DNA of 64,000 nucleotides from Asaia astilbis JCM 15831 (GCF_000613845.1 NZ_BAJT01000003.1:62001-126000), one strand, 5' to 3'; counted from the stretch's first letter, positions 1-9,829 are shown. Program-made: numbers and translations. The notes: generated by a model from the letters alone, not told the origin.

Positions 1-1
1 C

Positions 2-889
2 TATGGAATCCGTTTTCCGAGACAGCACGGAGCGTTCCTGGCTGTGACAGAAGGCAAGTGCTGGTTGAGCCTCGAAGGCGAGCAGCCCCTTGCTCTGGAG
101 AGGGGAGACTTTGTCTTTCTTCCCCTGCCTTCTCCTTTCTATTTGCGCAGTGACCCGACCATAGATGAGACGCTTGAGCTTGAAGAGTGGCAGGTCGCTC
201 ATTGGCGTGCGACGAGCTCGTTAGATCTGGGCGAGACCACCAGCCTTCCTTTTACGGACGATGCGGTCTCGCTTTTGGTCGGGTGCTTTACGTTTCCATC
301 GGCGGAGGCTCCGCTCTTGATCCGCGAATTGCCAGCGCTTTTGCACGGATCGTCTCGTCAGGGAGAGTCTTCGACCCGTCACATCATGGACATGATGCGT
401 GAGGAAATTGCACGTGAAGCTCCCGGCGCAGGCGGGATTGTCGACAGGCTGGCCGAAATACTCCTGATGCAGACCATCCGGCGTTCGGTCGATGCAGCAG
501 ATAAGTCACGGGCTACCGGATGGCTCCGCGCGATGTCAGATCAGAAAATTCATGCGGCTCTGAAAGTCATGCACGGCAATATTGCCTGCCCATGGACGGT
601 TGCCCGGATCGCTCGTGAGATCGGCATGTCGCGCTCGGCCTTCGCGAGCCGTTTCCGGGAGCGTGTGGGCCAGACGCCCCTGGAGCACCTTACGGCATGG
701 CGGATGGCGCGTGCTGCGGATCTGCTGCGTCACAGTCCTTCGATGAAAACTGAAAGTATCGCAGTTGCGGTGGGTTACAAATCGGAGCGGGCCTTTCGGG
801 CTGTTTTCGCGAAGCATATGAAATGTCCCCCCGGGGCTTACCGCCGACCTGTCGCGTCAAAAGAGCATGCGGCGGCAGCCGAAGTTTGA
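2..889 (+). CDS. AraC-family transcriptional regulator, 5' end missing
   Basis: Cytoplasmic transcription regulator. The frame is open from the left edge of the window, and the residues before the GTG at 44 already read as the cupin sensor domain (GDFVFLP lies within it), so the true start lies outside and 44 should not be taken as the start. The N-terminal half fits the AraC-type cupin sensor. The C-terminal ~100 residues form the double helix-turn-helix, with the family-typical stretches IAREIGMSRSAFASRF and VAVGYKSERAFRAVF. A nitroreductase-like gene lies about 100 bp downstream on the same strand and is the obvious candidate target, but that is inferred from position only. No effector can be named from the sequence. 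Confidence 0.9.
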   Translation, partial: YGIRFPRQHGAFLAVTEGKCWLSLEGEQPLALERGDFVFLPLPSPFYLRSDPTIDETLELEEWQVAHWRATSSLDLGETTSLPFTDDAVSLLVGCFTFPSAEAPLLIRELPALLHGSSRQGESSTRHIMDMMREEIAREAPGAGGIVDRLAEILLMQTIRRSVDAADKSRATGWLRAMSDQKIHAALKVMHGNIACPWTVARIAREIGMSRSAFASRFRERVGQTPLEHLTAWRMARAADLLRHSPSMKTESIAVAVGYKSERAFRAVFAKHMKCPPGAYRRPVASKEHAAAAEV

Positions 890-995
890 TGGCAATTGGT
901 CTGTAACTTGGCGCTTTAAGCCGATAAAAAGCCGTTTTAGTCATTTATCGTCCCAATACGATCGACGATAAGGAACCAAACAAGGAGATGAAGTG

Positions 996-1628
996 ATGAC
1001 TTTGATCGATAACCTGAAATGGCGCCACGCGGCGAAGAGCATGAACGGCGCTCCGATCGCGCGCGAGGCGCTGGATCGTATTCTCGAGGCTGTCAGGCTG
1101 ACGGCAACATCGAGTGGTTTGCAGCCCTTCGAATTACGTGTGATTTCAACGGCGGATCTGAAAGCGCAGATCCGGCCGATTGCCATGAATCAACGTCAGG
1201 TTGAGGAATGCGCCCATCTGCTCGTCTTTGCCGCTTGGGATCGTTTCACCCCGGAGCGCATCGATTACATGTTCGACCTGACCAACACCGAGCGGGGTGG
1301 GGCTAATGCCGGTCTCGAGGCCTACAGAGCCTATCTGCATCAGCGCTTTGCGGAAATGGACGAGGAAGCCCATTTCGTTCAGGCCGCAAAGCAGGTCTAC
1401 ATCGCTTTGGGAAGCGCGTTGATTGCAGCAGCGGAGGAGCGGATCGACTCAACCCCGATGGAGGGGTTCGATAATGAGGCCCTCGACGCTCTTCTCGACC
1501 TGCGAGCACAGGGTCTACGCAGTGTTGCCCTGTTACCGCTGGGCTATCGCGACGCCGAGCATGACTGGAATGCAGGTCTGGTGAAAGTCCGCCGTCCAAT
1601 GGACGAGCTGGTTCATTTCATCGATTGA
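996..1628 (+). CDS. nitroreductase-family NAD(P)H-dependent oxidoreductase
   Basis: Predicted soluble FMN-dependent oxidoreductase of 210 residues, a normal length for the NfsB/nitroreductase family. The N-terminus (NLKWRHAAKSMNG) and the central ATSSGLQPFELRVI stretch match the FMN-binding start of the family, and GLRSVALLPLGYRD near the C-terminus matches the conserved GYR segment. I choose the ATG at 996 over the GTG at 993 because AAGGAG at 982-987 sits eight bases before it. The gene follows an AraC-type regulator. Physiological substrates (nitroaromatics, quinones or others) cannot be told from sequence. Confidence 0.85.
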   Translation: MTLIDNLKWRHAAKSMNGAPIAREALDRILEAVRLTATSSGLQPFELRVISTADLKAQIRPIAMNQRQVEECAHLLVFAAWDRFTPERIDYMFDLTNTERGGANAGLEAYRAYLHQRFAEMDEEAHFVQAAKQVYIALGSALIAAAEERIDSTPMEGFDNEALDALLDLRAQGLRSVALLPLGYRDAEHDWNAGLVKVRRPMDELVHFID

Positions 1629-1648
1629 GCCAGATCACCCGGTCTCCA

Positions 1649-1671
1649 GAGGGCGAGCAAGTGGCGCCCTC
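1649..1671. terminator. hairpin between convergent genes
   Basis: GAGGGCG at 1649-1655 pairs with CGCCCTC at 1665-1671 around a 9-base loop. The arms can be extended outward by the GGTCTCC/GGAG flanks. It lies between two convergent genes but has no T-run, so a terminator role is only suggested. Confidence 0.4.
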
Positions 1672-1680
1672 GGAGTCTCT

Positions 1681-2592
1681 TCAATTGACAGGAATGGGGA
1701 TGGAATTGACCTTGAGGATGCCGCTCTCGAGTGTCAGATCCCATAAAACCTGATTACCGTTGCGATGCCCCATAAACTGGGCGATTGAAAGCGCAGTCGT
1801 AATGCCTGCCGGAACCACTGGGCGGATAGTCGTCAGCAGGTCTCCGAGATCGGTAATCGCCAGATGGAGGGCGCCACTGCTGCTGGCCGCGTTATGGCCG
1901 ATTGTCGCCCAGCCTGATCCATCCAGACGCCCCTTGGCCCAGAGCGCTTCAAGCGACGAGATGGTGATTTTCCCTGACGGAGCATTCGGATTTTCGAGCG
2001 TTTGCTCAGGGATCGTCAGCGTGGCTCGCAGGCTGTTCGGCAGAGCAGAGCCTCCTGGGGCAGAAAGCCCGGTCGAGGTCACAGCAAGGTCGATACTGCC
2101 CGGGGCCTGCCCTGCATGCAGCGTGACGGTGATCTGTTTTGCTGAATACTGTTTGTTCCCCTCCGAAACGGCCACGTCGTTCCAGATCATTTCTGCTACT
2201 GCCCCTTGATGCAGGGCATCGCGAAGGGTGTGCAGGGCAGGGCGTCCCTCGACGCTACGACAACTCGCTGGGGCGCTGTTATGAACCAGCTTGAGCACGC
2301 CCAAAGAAACAAGGCCGTTCGCATCGCGAAGATTCGATAACGTCAGATGACCCTGTTTATCCCGTGCCGTGACCTGCTGCACATGCAGGCGCGCTCCGGT
2401 TTCGGCGAGGCGGGCCGAGTAGCCTGTCATGGTGAGACTGGAAGCACCCATGACTCGCGACGCTGAGTCAGTGCTCAGGCAAGTGGCCGGTATGGCATCA
2501 GCACGTGCTATCTGCGGGAGGGCCCCCATTGCGAGCACGGTTAGGAGAGAGGCTGTGGCGTATTTCATGGGCGTCACGATGAGGCTGTTCAT
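1681..2592 (-). CDS. exported protein of unknown function
   Basis: About 303 residues. The open frame reaches further upstream (to 2949), but that part overlaps the divergent decarboxylase and is not protein-like. The usable starts are ATG at 2592 (MNSLIVTP) and ATG at 2568 (MKYATASLL). Right after these comes a clear Sec signal peptide ending ALPQIARADA. The mature part is rich in Thr, Ser and beta-prone residues, with repeated phrases such as LTLSNLRDANG, ITVTLHAGQAPGSIDL and SGWATIGHNAASSSGALHL, consistent with a periplasmic beta-sandwich. No catalytic motif or lipobox is seen. I do not recognise the family with confidence. Neither start has a strong ribosome-binding site. Confidence 0.65.
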   Translation of the reverse strand: MNSLIVTPMKYATASLLTVLAMGALPQIARADAIPATCLSTDSASRVMGASSLTMTGYSARLAETGARLHVQQVTARDKQGHLTLSNLRDANGLVSLGVLKLVHNSAPASCRSVEGRPALHTLRDALHQGAVAEMIWNDVAVSEGNKQYSAKQITVTLHAGQAPGSIDLAVTSTGLSAPGGSALPNSLRATLTIPEQTLENPNAPSGKITISSLEALWAKGRLDGSGWATIGHNAASSSGALHLAITDLGDLLTTIRPVVPAGITTALSIAQFMGHRNGNQVLWDLTLESGILKVNSIPIPVN

Positions 2593-2757
2593 TCCGTTAG
2601 ACAACTGCCTTTTTGCGGCAGGAGTGGGGCGTAGCGGAGGGAGATAAGCGGGGGAGAGGAGTGGACTTCTTGCCCTGATCGTTTCGGAGCTCGATAAGGT
2701 CGCGACAACAAGGCAGGCTTCATGAGATGCCAAGATGCTGCCAGAGGGATGAGAGCA

Positions 2758-4168
2758 ATGAGTGGACTGGACCCGGAAGATTTTGCGCCGCTGCGTGCGC
2801 TCGCTCATCGGATGCTCGACGATGTGTTCGATCGTGCAGAGCAGATGGGCGACGGGCCGGTCTGGCAGCCCATGCCTCAACAGGCTCGCGATGCGTTCAA
2901 CCTGGATCTGCCGGAGAAAGGACAGGACGCAGAAGCGCTTTATGGGCAATTTCTAGATCAGATCCGTCCCTATTCCAACGGAAACCCCCATCCGGGGTTT
3001 ATGGGCTGGGTACAGGGTGCAGGAACGCCAATCGGCATCTTAGCAGAGCTTCTCTCGGCCAGCCTCAACGATAATTGCGGCGGGAGGGATCACGCCGCTA
3101 TCGAAGTCGAGCGTCAGGTGATTCGATGGGCCGCCGAGATGGTCGGGATGCCGAAAGAGGCGTCTGGCTGTCTCGTCACGGGTTCCTCTTTGGCTAATTT
3201 CATTGGTGTCATCACGGCCAGCCGTGTGGTCTCACCTGAGCTACGCCGGGAAGGGCTCTCGGGCCGGAAACTGGTCGGTTATGCCGCTGAGACGGCTCAT
3301 GGCTGCGTCAGTCGGGCTTTCGATCTTGCGGGGCTCGGCAGCGATGCCCTGCGCCTCATCCCGGTCGATGAGCTGCATCGTATGGACGACCTCGCGCTTG
3401 CTCAGCGTATCCGTGAGGATCGCGAAGCCGGTTATCATCCCTTCATCATCATCGGCACGGCGGGGAGTGTGGATTGCGGGGCTGTCGATCCACTTGAGGC
3501 TCTGGCCGATATCGCGCAGGCGGAAAAATGCTGGTTTCATGTCGATGGGGCCTTCGGGGCGTTTGCCCGGCTTTCGCCCGAACATGCGATCATGCTCGAT
3601 GGGATCGAAAGAGCAGACAGCCTTGCGCTCGATTTCCACAAATGGGGTCAGGTGCCTACGACGCGGGCTGTGTGCTAGTGCGGGACCGCGCCGCGCACGC
3701 TCAGGCCTTTGCCCAGTCTCTGAGCTATCTGACCCGTGCCGATCGCGGGCTTGCTGGTAATGCTCCCTGGCCCTGCGATTTTGGGCCGGACTTGTCACGG
3801 GGTTTCCGGGCGCTCAAGGTTTGGATGACACTTGCGCATTACGGCACAAATCGTCTGGGCGAAATGGTTGCAACATGCTGCGACGTCGCCCGCTACCTGG
3901 CCGAGCGGATTGAAAACGATGCGCGATATCTGCTGATGGCGCCGGTTGCGCTTAACATCGTGTGCTTCACCCTTGTCGATCTTGAGGATGAGGCGGTCGA
4001 TGAGCTAGTGAAAGATCTGCATGAAAGCGGCGTGGCCGCGCCTCAACCACGCGGATCGAGGGACGGCTGGTGATCCGGGCGGCAATCGTCAACCACCGCA
4101 CAACACGTCGTACGATCGACGCGATGCTGGATCAGATTACGAAGCTCGCCGAAAAACACGCACCGTGA
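2758..4168 (+). CDS. PLP-dependent decarboxylase (aromatic amino acid/glutamate type), two frameshifts
   Basis: Group II PLP decarboxylase removing the carboxyl group of an amino acid. The sequence has the family elements NPHPGFMGW, the cofactor-region VTGSSLANF, the HVDGAFGAF segment and the PLP-lysine motif LALDFHKWGQVP. The frame breaks just after that lysine at about 3657: adding one T to the CCTACG stretch gives P-Y-D-A-G and continues cleanly. It breaks again at about 4043, where another T restores a C-terminus ending LAEKHAP at the TGA at 4166. Repaired length is about 470 residues, normal for the family. Start is the ATG at 2758 with GAGGG nine bases upstream. Substrate is uncertain. 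The two breaks look like sequencing undercalls. Confidence 0.82.
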
Positions 4169-4177
4169 CGAAAGGTA

Positions 4178-4215
4178 GGACGCGCATCGATCCTTACAGA
4201 TCGGGATGCGCGTCC
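4178..4215. terminator. long hairpin between decarboxylase and cobT
   Basis: GGACGCGCATC at 4178-4188 pairs exactly with GATGCGCGTCC at 4205-4215, and inner GATC repeats extend the stem. It lies between two convergent genes and could end transcription from both sides. T-runs are poor on both strands. Confidence 0.5.
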
Positions 4216-4224
4216 AGAAAGAAT

Positions 4225-6087
4225 TCAGCGCGCGATAAACAGGTCTGAGAGCTGTTTGATCATCGTGCCGCCTAGCTCCTCGGCGTTGGTGAGCGTGACT
4301 GAATTGCGATAATAGCGCGTCACGTCATGGCCAATCCCGATGGCAAGCAGCTCAGTCTCAGGAGCACCTTCGATACGGGCGATGACCGATCGCAGATGGT
4401 CTTCCAGATACGAGCTTGGATTGGTCGAAAACGTGCTGTCATCGACCGGGGCACCATCGGAAATCACCATCAGGATACGACGATGCTCGGGTCGGCGGCG
4501 CAGGCGTTTCCAGGCCCAGAGCAGCGCCTCACCATCGATATTTTCCTTGAGCAGCCCTTCGCGCAGCATCAATCCAAGATTATCGCGCGCCCGTCGAAGC
4601 GGTGTGTCCGCGTCCTTGTAAATGATGTGACGCAGATCGTTCAGGCGCCCGGGATCGGTGGGGCGTCCGGCAGTGACCCAGCGCTCACGGCTCTGTCCGC
4701 CCTTCCAGGCGCGCGTCGTAAAGCCGAGAACTTCGGTTTTGACGCCGCAGCGTTCGAGCGTGCGCGCAAGGATGTCGCCGCACATCGCAGCGACCGAGAT
4801 CGGCCGTCCGCGCATCGAGCCGGAATTATCGATCAGAAGTGTCACCACCGTATCGCGGAATTCAGCCTGACGCTCTGTCTTGTAGGACAAGGTGAGGGTC
4901 GGGTTGGCGACCACGCGCGCAAGCCGCGCCGCGTCGAGAATGCCCTCTTCCTGATCGAATGCCCAGGAGCGCTGCTGCTGCGCCATCAGTTTGCGTTGCA
5001 GACGATGGGCGAGGCGGGAGACCACCCCTTGCAGGCTGCTCAATTGCTGATCGAGCTGTTGTCTCAGCCGTGCCAGCTCCTCCGGGTCGCATAGCTCGGC
5101 GGCGTCGGCCTCCTCATCGAAAGCCGTGCTGAACACTTTATAGGCAGGTGGCGCTGCCCCAGCCTCGTCTTCTTCCCCGTCCTTGTCGTCGAGCGATCCT
5201 GCAGGTTGTTCCGCGCCCTCATCCTGGAAGTCGGAATCGCTCGCATCGCTGCTGTCAGGCTGCTCGGTCGGCTCAGGCTGAAAACCGTTCGTTTCGCTGT
5301 CGTCCTGCTCCTGCTGGGAGGGCTCGTCCTCAGGCTGATCGGTGTCAATCTGGCTGTCATCATCCTGATCGGGATCGTCAGCGTCGCTCTGCTCGTTCTG
5401 TTCCGGCTCTTCGGTCAGGTCGAATGCCTTGAACAGCCCCGAGCAGGCATCGGCAAAACGCTTCTGGTCCGTCTGGGAGGATGCAAGCTTCTGCAGGGCA
5501 CGCTGCGCGTCGGGGGTCAGCGTTTCGCGCCATGCCTTGAGAGCTTTACCGGCTTGTGAAGGCGAGGGAGTGCCCGAGAGCGCTTCACGCACGAGAAGCG
5601 GCAAAGCGGCTGAGGCAGGCATATCATCGCGTGCGCTCATGCGGCTGAAGCCGCTTTCCTGACATTCCTGCACCAGCTTCTGATGCAAATTGGCCTGCAC
5701 GCCTGCCATGTGGCGCGATCCGAAGACTTCGCAACGTACCTGCTCAAGAGCGTCGTAAAGCGGTCTCGTCTCGGCCGTATCGGCGCTTTGCGGCAAAGGG
5801 GCGAGGGCCGAGTTGTGATGTTTCAGCCGTAATGCCGCTGCATCGGCCGCGCCACGCACACGCTGCATCTCCGCAGGGGTGAGGGCGCGCGATACATAAG
5901 GAAGCTGAACGCCCTTGCCCTGCTTTGCCGCAGCAGAAGCAGCAAAACTAATTTCGGTTTCGGGTTCGCCGGAGATCGCGCGCAGAGCCGCCGTGGTCGC
6001 GCGTCTGAAAGCGTCGGTACGCTCACTGCCCGGCAGAGCGAGATCGGTCGCGTTCCTGTCAGGCGCCTTCGGTCTGGGGGAAGCCAT
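4225..6087 (-). CDS. cobT: cobaltochelatase subunit CobT
   Basis: Subunit of the ATP-dependent cobaltochelatase CobNST, which inserts cobalt into hydrogenobyrinic acid a,c-diamide in the aerobic cobalamin pathway (family knowledge). It is 620 residues, the usual length. A helical N-terminal part is followed by a strongly acidic, low-complexity linker (roughly residues 220-310, rich in D, E, Q and S). A C-terminal von Willebrand A domain carries the metal-ion MIDAS motif DNSGS at residues 420-424 and SDGAPVDD near residue 547. It starts 13 bp after the cobS stop, so the two are almost certainly co-transcribed. The large CobN subunit is not in this window. Confidence 0.95.
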   Translation of the reverse strand: MASPRPKAPDRNATDLALPGSERTDAFRRATTAALRAISGEPETEISFAASAAAKQGKGVQLPYVSRALTPAEMQRVRGAADAAALRLKHHNSALAPLPQSADTAETRPLYDALEQVRCEVFGSRHMAGVQANLHQKLVQECQESGFSRMSARDDMPASAALPLLVREALSGTPSPSQAGKALKAWRETLTPDAQRALQKLASSQTDQKRFADACSGLFKAFDLTEEPEQNEQSDADDPDQDDDSQIDTDQPEDEPSQQEQDDSETNGFQPEPTEQPDSSDASDSDFQDEGAEQPAGSLDDKDGEEDEAGAAPPAYKVFSTAFDEEADAAELCDPEELARLRQQLDQQLSSLQGVVSRLAHRLQRKLMAQQQRSWAFDQEEGILDAARLARVVANPTLTLSYKTERQAEFRDTVVTLLIDNSGSMRGRPISVAAMCGDILARTLERCGVKTEVLGFTTRAWKGGQSRERWVTAGRPTDPGRLNDLRHIIYKDADTPLRRARDNLGLMLREGLLKENIDGEALLWAWKRLRRRPEHRRILMVISDGAPVDDSTFSTNPSSYLEDHLRSVIARIEGAPETELLAIGIGHDVTRYYRNSVTLTNAEELGGTMIKQLSDLFIAR

Positions 6088-6100
6088 GGACCCGCCCCCT

Positions 6101-7117
6101 TCAGGTGTTCAGTGGCGAATGATTGAAGCAGCGCTGGTAATACTCTGCGACGATGCCGCGCTCGGCCTCGTCGCATTTGTTCAGGAAGGTCAAGCGGAAC
6201 GCAAAGGCCAGATTGCCGAAGATGCGTTCGTTCTCCGCCCATGTGATCACGGCGCGAGGGGACATGACTGTCGAGATATCCCCAGCCATGAATCCGGCGC
6301 GCGTCAGATTGGCAAGCGCAACCATGCTTTCGAGTTTCTTGGTCACAGCGGCTTCGTCGCCCAGTTTCAGCTTCGATCGTACGATGCCCACTTCCTGCTC
6401 CAGTGGCAGGTAGTTGAGCGACGCCACGATATTCCAGCGGTCCATCTGACCCTGATTGATCTGCTGGGTGCCGTGATAGAGCCCGGTCGTATCGCCAAGT
6501 CCGACCGTGTTGGCCGTCGCAAACAAGCGAAAGCCTGAGTGAGGACGAAGGACACGGTTCTGGTCGAGCAGTGTGAGATGGCCTTCGGCCTCAAGCACGC
6601 GCTGGATGACGAACATCACATCCGGGCGACCCGCATCGTATTCATCGAAAATGAGGGCGCAGGGATGTTGCAGACACCAGGGGAGCAATCCCTCGCGGAA
6701 CTCGGTGATCTGCTTGCCGTCGCGCAGAACGATGGCGTCCTTGCCGATTAGATCGATACGCGAAATATGGCTATCCAGATTGATACGTACTGTCGGCCAG
6801 TTCAGTCGGGCCGCAATCTGCTCGATATGCGAGGATTTCCCGGTACCGTGGAAGCCTTGCACCATCACGCGGCGGTTATGCGCGAACCCGGCTAGGATCG
6901 CTCGCGTGGTGTCGCAATCGAATTGATAGCTCGGGTCGATATCGGGGACATGTTCGGTGCGGATGGAAAAGGCAGGCACTTCCATATCGCAGTCGATCCC
7001 GAAGACGTCACGGGCAGAGACGATCCGATCGGGCGCGCCAAGGACATGGGTCGGCACCGCGTTCTGCTCGGCGCTGACAACTGTTTCCGGTGCGTCGATG
7101 GAGGCGAGATCGCTCAT
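6101..7117 (-). CDS. cobS: cobaltochelatase subunit CobS (AAA+ ATPase)
   Basis: AAA+ ATPase that works with CobT as the motor of CobNST cobaltochelatase. It is 338 residues, typical. Walker A is GFHGTGKSS at residues 88-96, and Walker B is ALIFDEYD around residue 153. The N-terminal region contains the CobS-type segment DIDPSYQFD. It is the first of the tight cobS-cobT pair. A gene for a J-domain protein lies 112 bp upstream on the same strand, an arrangement common in alphaproteobacteria. I looked in the leader for a cobalamin riboswitch and did not see one. Confidence 0.96.
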   Translation of the reverse strand: MSDLASIDAPETVVSAEQNAVPTHVLGAPDRIVSARDVFGIDCDMEVPAFSIRTEHVPDIDPSYQFDCDTTRAILAGFAHNRRVMVQGFHGTGKSSHIEQIAARLNWPTVRINLDSHISRIDLIGKDAIVLRDGKQITEFREGLLPWCLQHPCALIFDEYDAGRPDVMFVIQRVLEAEGHLTLLDQNRVLRPHSGFRLFATANTVGLGDTTGLYHGTQQINQGQMDRWNIVASLNYLPLEQEVGIVRSKLKLGDEAAVTKKLESMVALANLTRAGFMAGDISTVMSPRAVITWAENERIFGNLAFAFRLTFLNKCDEAERGIVAEYYQRCFNHSPLNT

Positions 7118-7229
7118 GGTATGAATCCGTCTTTCACTCGATCTGGCGAGGTTCTGTCATGTCTGGTTCTGGCCGAGGATATGGTCATGTTCCATTCGAT
7201 GGCCAGAGGGAAACGCGCATTAAAAATGG

Positions 7230-7817
7230 CTAAAGATTGGTGAGATGGGCGCGAATCGCACTATAGGCGACGCTCACCGTCTTGAAACGCTCCTCGGCCG
7301 AGAGGTCTCCCGCGTTGGCGTCCGGGTGGTGCTTTCGCGCCAGTTCCTTGTAGCGGGCCTTCAGCGTATCGACTGTCACAGGCCAGTCGAGCGCAAGCGC
7401 CTGAAGATGGTCGCGCAGGGCCGGAGGGACGGATTCACGCGCCTGCTGATGACGCTGTTTGGCCGCCTGGGCGCGTCGCGCGCGGGTTGAAGAGAGGATA
7501 TCGAGCGGGTCGAGCACCTCCTCTTCATCGAATTGTTGGCCGCCTCGTGTGCCGAGTTTCCAGGATGGGCGTTGCCAGGAGACGTCAGCGCGCAATTGCG
7601 CCTCGATCTGGCCCGCGCTCATACCCTTATAGAAATCCCAGCGTGCATTGTACTGGCGCACATGCCCAAGGCAGAACCAGAAATACTGGCGCAGTTGCGT
7701 ACGGTCTTTGGGAGCACGATATCCTGCATGCTCGGTGCAGCCGGGCATATCGCAATAGCGCTCCGGGGCGTCTGGATCCGGGTCAAAGGCCCTATGTTTT
7801 GTGGATTTGCGCTGCAT
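7230..7817 (-). CDS. J-domain (DnaJ-like) protein
   Basis: 195-residue cytoplasmic protein with the J domain at its C-terminal end (about residues 130-195). The Hsp70-stimulating HPD tripeptide is seen in RKHHPDANAG, followed by a helix with EERFKTVSVAYSAI. The N-terminal part contains a Cys pair (CDMPGCTEHAGYRAP) and a Trp/Tyr-rich segment (FYKGM) found in J-domain proteins that sit beside cobS in related genomes. It probably recruits DnaK to a specific client. A link to cobaltochelatase assembly is inferred from position only. Confidence 0.88.
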   Translation of the reverse strand: MQRKSTKHRAFDPDPDAPERYCDMPGCTEHAGYRAPKDRTQLRQYFWFCLGHVRQYNARWDFYKGMSAGQIEAQLRADVSWQRPSWKLGTRGGQQFDEEEVLDPLDILSSTRARRAQAAKQRHQQARESVPPALRDHLQALALDWPVTVDTLKARYKELARKHHPDANAGDLSAEERFKTVSVAYSAIRAHLTNL

Positions 7818-7868
7818 GATCGGGTTTATGTGCGTCCTAAGACACGCTGATGCAAGAAGGGAGTGACC

Positions 7869-8156
7869 ATGACTGATCTAAAGGAACGTGCCGCGCGCAT
7901 GAAGGCGGTATTGGAGAGCGAATTGCAGCCTGTCACCCTGACCATACGCGATGACAGCAAGCGGCACGCCCATCACGCCGGTCGCAATGGCGTGGAAGGC
8001 GATGAGACCCATTTCACGATGACCGTTGTGAGTACCCGCTTCGAGGGATTGAACCGGGTCGCCCGTCATCGACTGGTCAATGAGATCCTCAAGCCAGAGT
8101 TTTCGACGGGGCTTCACGCGCTCTCCTTGACGCTTTCCGCACCTGCAGACGCATGA
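7869..8156 (+). CDS. BolA-family protein
   Basis: Small 95-residue BolA/IbaG-type protein. These proteins bind monothiol glutaredoxins and take part in iron-sulfur cluster handling (family knowledge). Visible features are the N-terminal helix, the SKRHAHHAG segment with His residues at the cluster-binding loop, the THFTMTVVS strand and the FEGLNRVARHRLVNEIL helix, all characteristic. I choose the ATG at 7869 rather than the GTG at 7863 because AAGGGAG directly precedes it. The stop overlaps the start of the next gene by four bases (ATGA), indicating coupled translation with the LolA-like lipoprotein. It is divergent from the J-domain gene. Confidence 0.93.
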   Translation: MTDLKERAARMKAVLESELQPVTLTIRDDSKRHAHHAGRNGVEGDETHFTMTVVSTRFEGLNRVARHRLVNEILKPEFSTGLHALSLTLSAPADA

Positions 8157-8743
8157 GCGCCCGGCTTCGCTTCGTCTCCGCGCTCGCTTCTGTTTTCGTG
8201 CTTGCTGGCTGTGCCGTAAGTGGAACTGACGGGCTCTCTGCAACCCAGAGAAGCGAGGCTCACCGTGTCGAGGAGGCCCTCAATCGTTCGGGCACGCTTG
8301 AGGGGCATTTCGTTCAGGTCGGCCCCGGACGAAACGGTGGAGCAGGTCATTTTACCTACCGTCCCGGCGCCCTCTCTCTCGATTATGTGACCCCGCATGT
8401 GATGACGCTGCGCGCCGCGGGCACACATCTCGTGCTCGACGATTCGCAGACCGGGGCCGTCACGCGGGTCAGTCTGGCACGTCACCCTTTAGGTCTGCTG
8501 CTGCACGTCCCTGTGCGCTTTGTCGGCGCAATCCGGGTGACGGATCTGCAGACTACACCGGGTGCGACGCAGATCTCCCTCGCGGAAGCTAATAATCCGT
8601 CTCAGGGCCTTCTGACACTGAGATTGAAGGATGAAGGCGATCGACTTCAGCTTTCGTCACTCGACGGTGTCGACGCCCGCGGTAACAGAATCGAGCTCTC
8701 ACTCTCTGACGTGATGCAAACAGGGGACGCACCGAAAAACTGA
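8153..8743 (+). CDS. LolA-like outer-membrane lipoprotein-sorting protein with lipobox
   Basis: 196 residues. The N-terminal signal ends in the lipobox LAGC (Cys about residue 20), so it should be acylated and anchored, unlike classical soluble LolA. The mature part has the LolA-type pattern LEGHFVQV, GHFTYRPGALSLDY, LRAAGTHLVLDD and VSLARHPLGLLL of the half-barrel that carries lipoprotein acyl chains. Translationally coupled to the bolA-family gene by an ATGA overlap. The 3' end overlaps the 3' end of convergent lipB by about 97 bp. The function could be lipoprotein or glycolipid trafficking. I would not call it lolA itself. Confidence 0.8.
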   Translation: MSARLRFVSALASVFVLAGCAVSGTDGLSATQRSEAHRVEEALNRSGTLEGHFVQVGPGRNGGAGHFTYRPGALSLDYVTPHVMTLRAAGTHLVLDDSQTGAVTRVSLARHPLGLLLHVPVRFVGAIRVTDLQTTPGATQISLAEANNPSQGLLTLRLKDEGDRLQLSSLDGVDARGNRIELSLSDVMQTGDAPKN

Positions 8744-9411
8744 GGCCAAGTGGAAATCAGTGCCCGGTCCAGATCGTCCATGGTCAGGTCCGGGTTGAAC
8801 CGCTTAAGGCTTGTGACGCCGTACTCCCTGATTCCGCAGGGAATGATTCCGTCGAAGTCGCTCAGCCGCGGATCGAGATTGATCGAGATGCCGTGCCACG
8901 AAACCCAGCGGCTCACTCTGATGCCGATTGCAGCGATTTTTGTTTCCAGACCCGTCTGAGGGTCATCGACCCAGACGCCAATGCGGCCGCATTCTATGCG
9001 GCTTGCGACGCCGAGCGATGCAAGGCTCGCAATAATCCAGCGCTCCAGGCTTTGCACGAAGGCGCGCAGATCGCGGGGCGGCGTGGGGCCGTGGGAGCGA
9101 TGCAAATCGAGCATCACATAGACAATTCTCTGTCCGGGGCCGTGATAGGTCCATTGTCCGCCCCTACCTGCGTCGTAGGTAGGCAGGTTGTCCGGATTCA
9201 ACAGGTCTGACGGTTTTGCTGAAGTTCCGGCCGTATAGAGGCGAGGGTGTTCGAGAAACCATAGACGCTCCTCGGCATCACCCGTTCGAATGGCAGCGGC
9301 CCTGTTTTGCATCTCTGCAAAGGCGCGTTCGTAAGGAACCAGCTCTTTTTCCTTTTTCCAGAATATTTTGTCGAAAATCGCCTTTTCGGCGATTGCCTGC
9401 TCATCAGTCAT
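8647..9411 (-). CDS. lipB: octanoyl-[ACP]:protein octanoyltransferase LipB
   Basis: Transfers octanoyl from acyl carrier protein to lipoyl domains, the first step of lipoate synthesis. It is 254 residues. Conserved elements are RGGQWTYHGPGQRIVY, the catalytic lysine in LETKIAAIGI and the catalytic cysteine in GIIPCGIREYGVTS. The start is the ATG ending at 9411. The last ~27 residues after WPQFFGA look low in conservation and run antisense to the LolA-like gene, giving a 97-bp convergent overlap that is longer than usual. A small indel moving the stop is possible. Confidence 0.94.
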   Translation of the reverse strand: MTDEQAIAEKAIFDKIFWKKEKELVPYERAFAEMQNRAAAIRTGDAEERLWFLEHPRLYTAGTSAKPSDLLNPDNLPTYDAGRGGQWTYHGPGQRIVYVMLDLHRSHGPTPPRDLRAFVQSLERWIIASLASLGVASRIECGRIGVWVDDPQTGLETKIAAIGIRVSRWVSWHGISINLDPRLSDFDGIIPCGIREYGVTSLKRFNPDLTMDDLDRALISTWPQFFGASPVCITSESESSILLPRASTPSSDES

Positions 9412-9468
9412 CGGCTATAGCCCCCTTCACACGAGCGGTATCGCCCAGAGCGGGCCGCTTGTCACGAT

Positions 9469-9554
9469 GCGGTCGTGGCGGAATGGTAGACGCGCAAGCT
9501 TGAGGTGCTTGTGGGGGCAACCCCGTGGAAGTTCGAGTCTTCTCGACCGCACCA
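9469..9554 (+). tRNA. tRNA-Leu (anticodon GAG)
   Basis: 86-base tRNA with acceptor arms GCGGTCG (9469-9475) and CGACCGC (9544-9550), discriminator A and an encoded CCA. The anticodon stem CAAGC/GCTTG holds the loop TTGAGGT, giving anticodon GAG at 9502-9504. The long variable arm expected of tRNA-Leu is present (GTGGGGGCAACCCCG region), and the T-arm has GTTCGAGTC. Confidence 0.97.
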
Positions 9555-9566
9555 TCGGAACTGGAA

Positions 9567-9586
9567 GCACCCCCTAACGGGGGTGC
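9567..9586 (+). terminator. GC hairpin after tRNA-Leu
   Basis: GCACCCCC at 9567-9574 pairs with GGGGGTGC at 9579-9586 around TAAC, with flanking CTGG/CAG extending it. It is twelve bases after the tRNA 3' end and likely ends the tRNA transcript. No T-run follows, so a factor-independent role is unproven. Confidence 0.5.
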
Positions 9587-9829
9587 CAGTCCACCAAAAA
9601 AACCTAAAAATTGAAACAAAACGAACTTGTTGCAGCAATCTTGCTTGTGACTGCCGATGCGTTTTGTGAAGATTTAAGTGCGTGCCATCACTTTGCCGAA
9701 GTTTTGCTGCCAGATGGTGGAAGTGAAACTGGTCTCGTGCAATCTGGGGTGCGGTCTGAGGGTTTTCTCAGAACCACAGTGTTTCAGATTGCGCAGCATA
9801 CTCTTAATAAGGTCAAAAGGTCGGATATC

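Noticed and set aside
4327-5559. Plus-strand frames over cobT
   Set aside because: Antisense to the acidic linker and VWA domain of CobT; composition is an artefact of the repeat-like acidic codons.
7118-7229. Cobalamin riboswitch upstream of cobS
   Set aside because: The 112-bp leader lacks a recognisable B12-box or the expected paired structure.
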